Source: Symbiodinium natans (Eukaryota > Sar > Dinophyceae > Suessiales > Symbiodiniaceae). From it: a DNA stretch of 64,000 nt. The stretch is taken from NCBI GenBank assembly GCA_905221605.1, contig CAJNDS010000502.1, positions 508,501 to 572,500 of the forward strand, in the 5' to 3' direction. A program made the translations under genes and the position numbers. Shown in pieces: positions 63,466-64,000 of this stretch (its first letter is position 1; each line of letters starts with the position of its first letter). The notes under the pieces were generated by a model that saw only the letters and a list, made by a program, of their open reading frames with translations, made no database searches and had not been told where the DNA came from.

Positions 63466-63470
63466 GCACC

Positions 63471-63577
63471 CCTAAACCCTAAACCCTAAACCCTAAACCC
63501 TAAACCCTAAACCCTAAACCCTAAACCCTAAACCCTAAACCCTAAACCCTAAACCCTAAACCCTAAACCCTAAACCC
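63471..63577 (-). repeat. Perfect CCCTAAA array
   Basis: About 15 uninterrupted units ending four bases before a candidate start codon (63581). Confidence 0.95.
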
Positions 63578-63580
63578 ACC

Positions 63581-63662
63581 ATGTGGATTCGGGACTGGCT
63601 TCCGGGATTCCGTGGGGGCGCGAAGCAGGACGAGGACGCGCCACGGCCCGTGCTGGGCGATG
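63581..63662 (+). CDS. Candidate first exon of a gene running off the right end
   Basis: CCCACCATG gives a good start context directly after a telomere-type array. The frame reads MWIRDWLPGFRGGAKQDEDA and on to ...PVLGDVLVVCIW with mostly G/C third bases. GT donors are possible at about 63663 (GAT|GTTCTG) or later. The Trp/Arg-rich start and acidic segment suggest nothing specific. Confidence 0.4.
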
Positions 63663-64000
63663 TTCTGGTCGTGTGCATATGGTATTTTAAGACCCCTTGA
63701 GCCTCAAACCTTAAAGGCCCTGCACCTTGCAAACCCTGAAGCCAAGACCCCTAAACCCTGCAAAGCCTGTGAACCTGCAATCGTAATCCCCTGAACCCCT
63801 TGAACCCCCTAAACCCGAAACCCTAAACCCTAAACCCGAAACCCTAAACCCTAAACCCTAAATTCCCACCCAGGCCTGCTTAGGCCGTACCCACCCTTTT
63901 CAGGGTGCCTGGACCCAGTACTACACCCGACAGCGATTAACACCATCGCTTGGAGTTACTATGCAAGCCTAAAGAGTTGTGTTGAGCGTGAGCTGCACCT

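Noticed and set aside
1-64000. Window as a chromosome end because of telomere repeats
   Set aside because: Repeats occur in both orientations throughout, interrupted by exons, transposons and unique DNA; no terminal one-orientation array reaches either edge.

Overview
This is eukaryotic nuclear DNA, most likely from a dinoflagellate (Suessiales/Symbiodiniaceae-like). Four things point there. Telomere-type TTTAGGG/CCCTAAA repeats and many variants are scattered through the whole window. All reconstructable host genes lie on the + strand, one after another. Exons are very short (30-150 bp), and their introns begin with GT, GC or GA and end in AG, usually followed by G. Exon third codon positions are GC-rich. 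No bacterial operon, tRNA, rRNA or CRISPR is visible.

Host genes. Gene 1 (about 6.2-41.2 kb, 5' part not found) is an Argonaute/PIWI-family gene. I rebuilt it from about 17 small exons using phase, GC3 and family motifs: MID domain at 6.2-10.9 kb, PIWI domain at 24.7-41.2 kb. At least two expected catalytic residues are replaced. Gene 2 (52.3 to about 61 kb) starts with a J-domain (HPD motif) followed by repeated Cys/His motifs of CxCGHxxxxH type (FAM221-like) and an Ala/Glu/Arg-rich tail. A third gene seems to start at 63,581 and runs off the right end. Introns are largely telomere-like repeats. Most start in the TTTAGGG sense and end in the CCCTAAA sense, so intron ends are complementary and could pair.

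Mobile DNA. A complete 7.0-kb tyrosine-recombinase retrotransposon (DIRS/PAT-like, 44,057-51,072) has perfect split direct repeats and encodes gag, RT-RNase H-DNA methyltransferase, tyrosine recombinase and an extra membrane-type ORF. It sits inside telomere-like repeats. A second, very different CTGCA-rich insertion (about 15.4-22.2 kb, minus-strand genes) lies in a large Argonaute intron. It encodes a pogo-like DDE transposase with a PCNA-binding-type motif and one in-frame TAG, a Ulp1-like cysteine protease, and a small Cys-containing protein. A compositionally similar block lies at 25.5-28.2 kb. Short inverted-repeat (MITE-like) elements of several families are spread through introns.

Other sequence. 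Local arrays of altered telomere units (TTTCGGG, TTGAGGGG, TTTTAGGG, TTTTGGGG, TTTAGGGGG), GAGT microsatellites, a GGGCGGGAA/CCATGG minisatellite field (31.3-32.7 kb) and several 100-290 bp tandem repeats make up most of the rest. Gene models are manual reconstructions without transcript data; exon edges can be off by a few bases.
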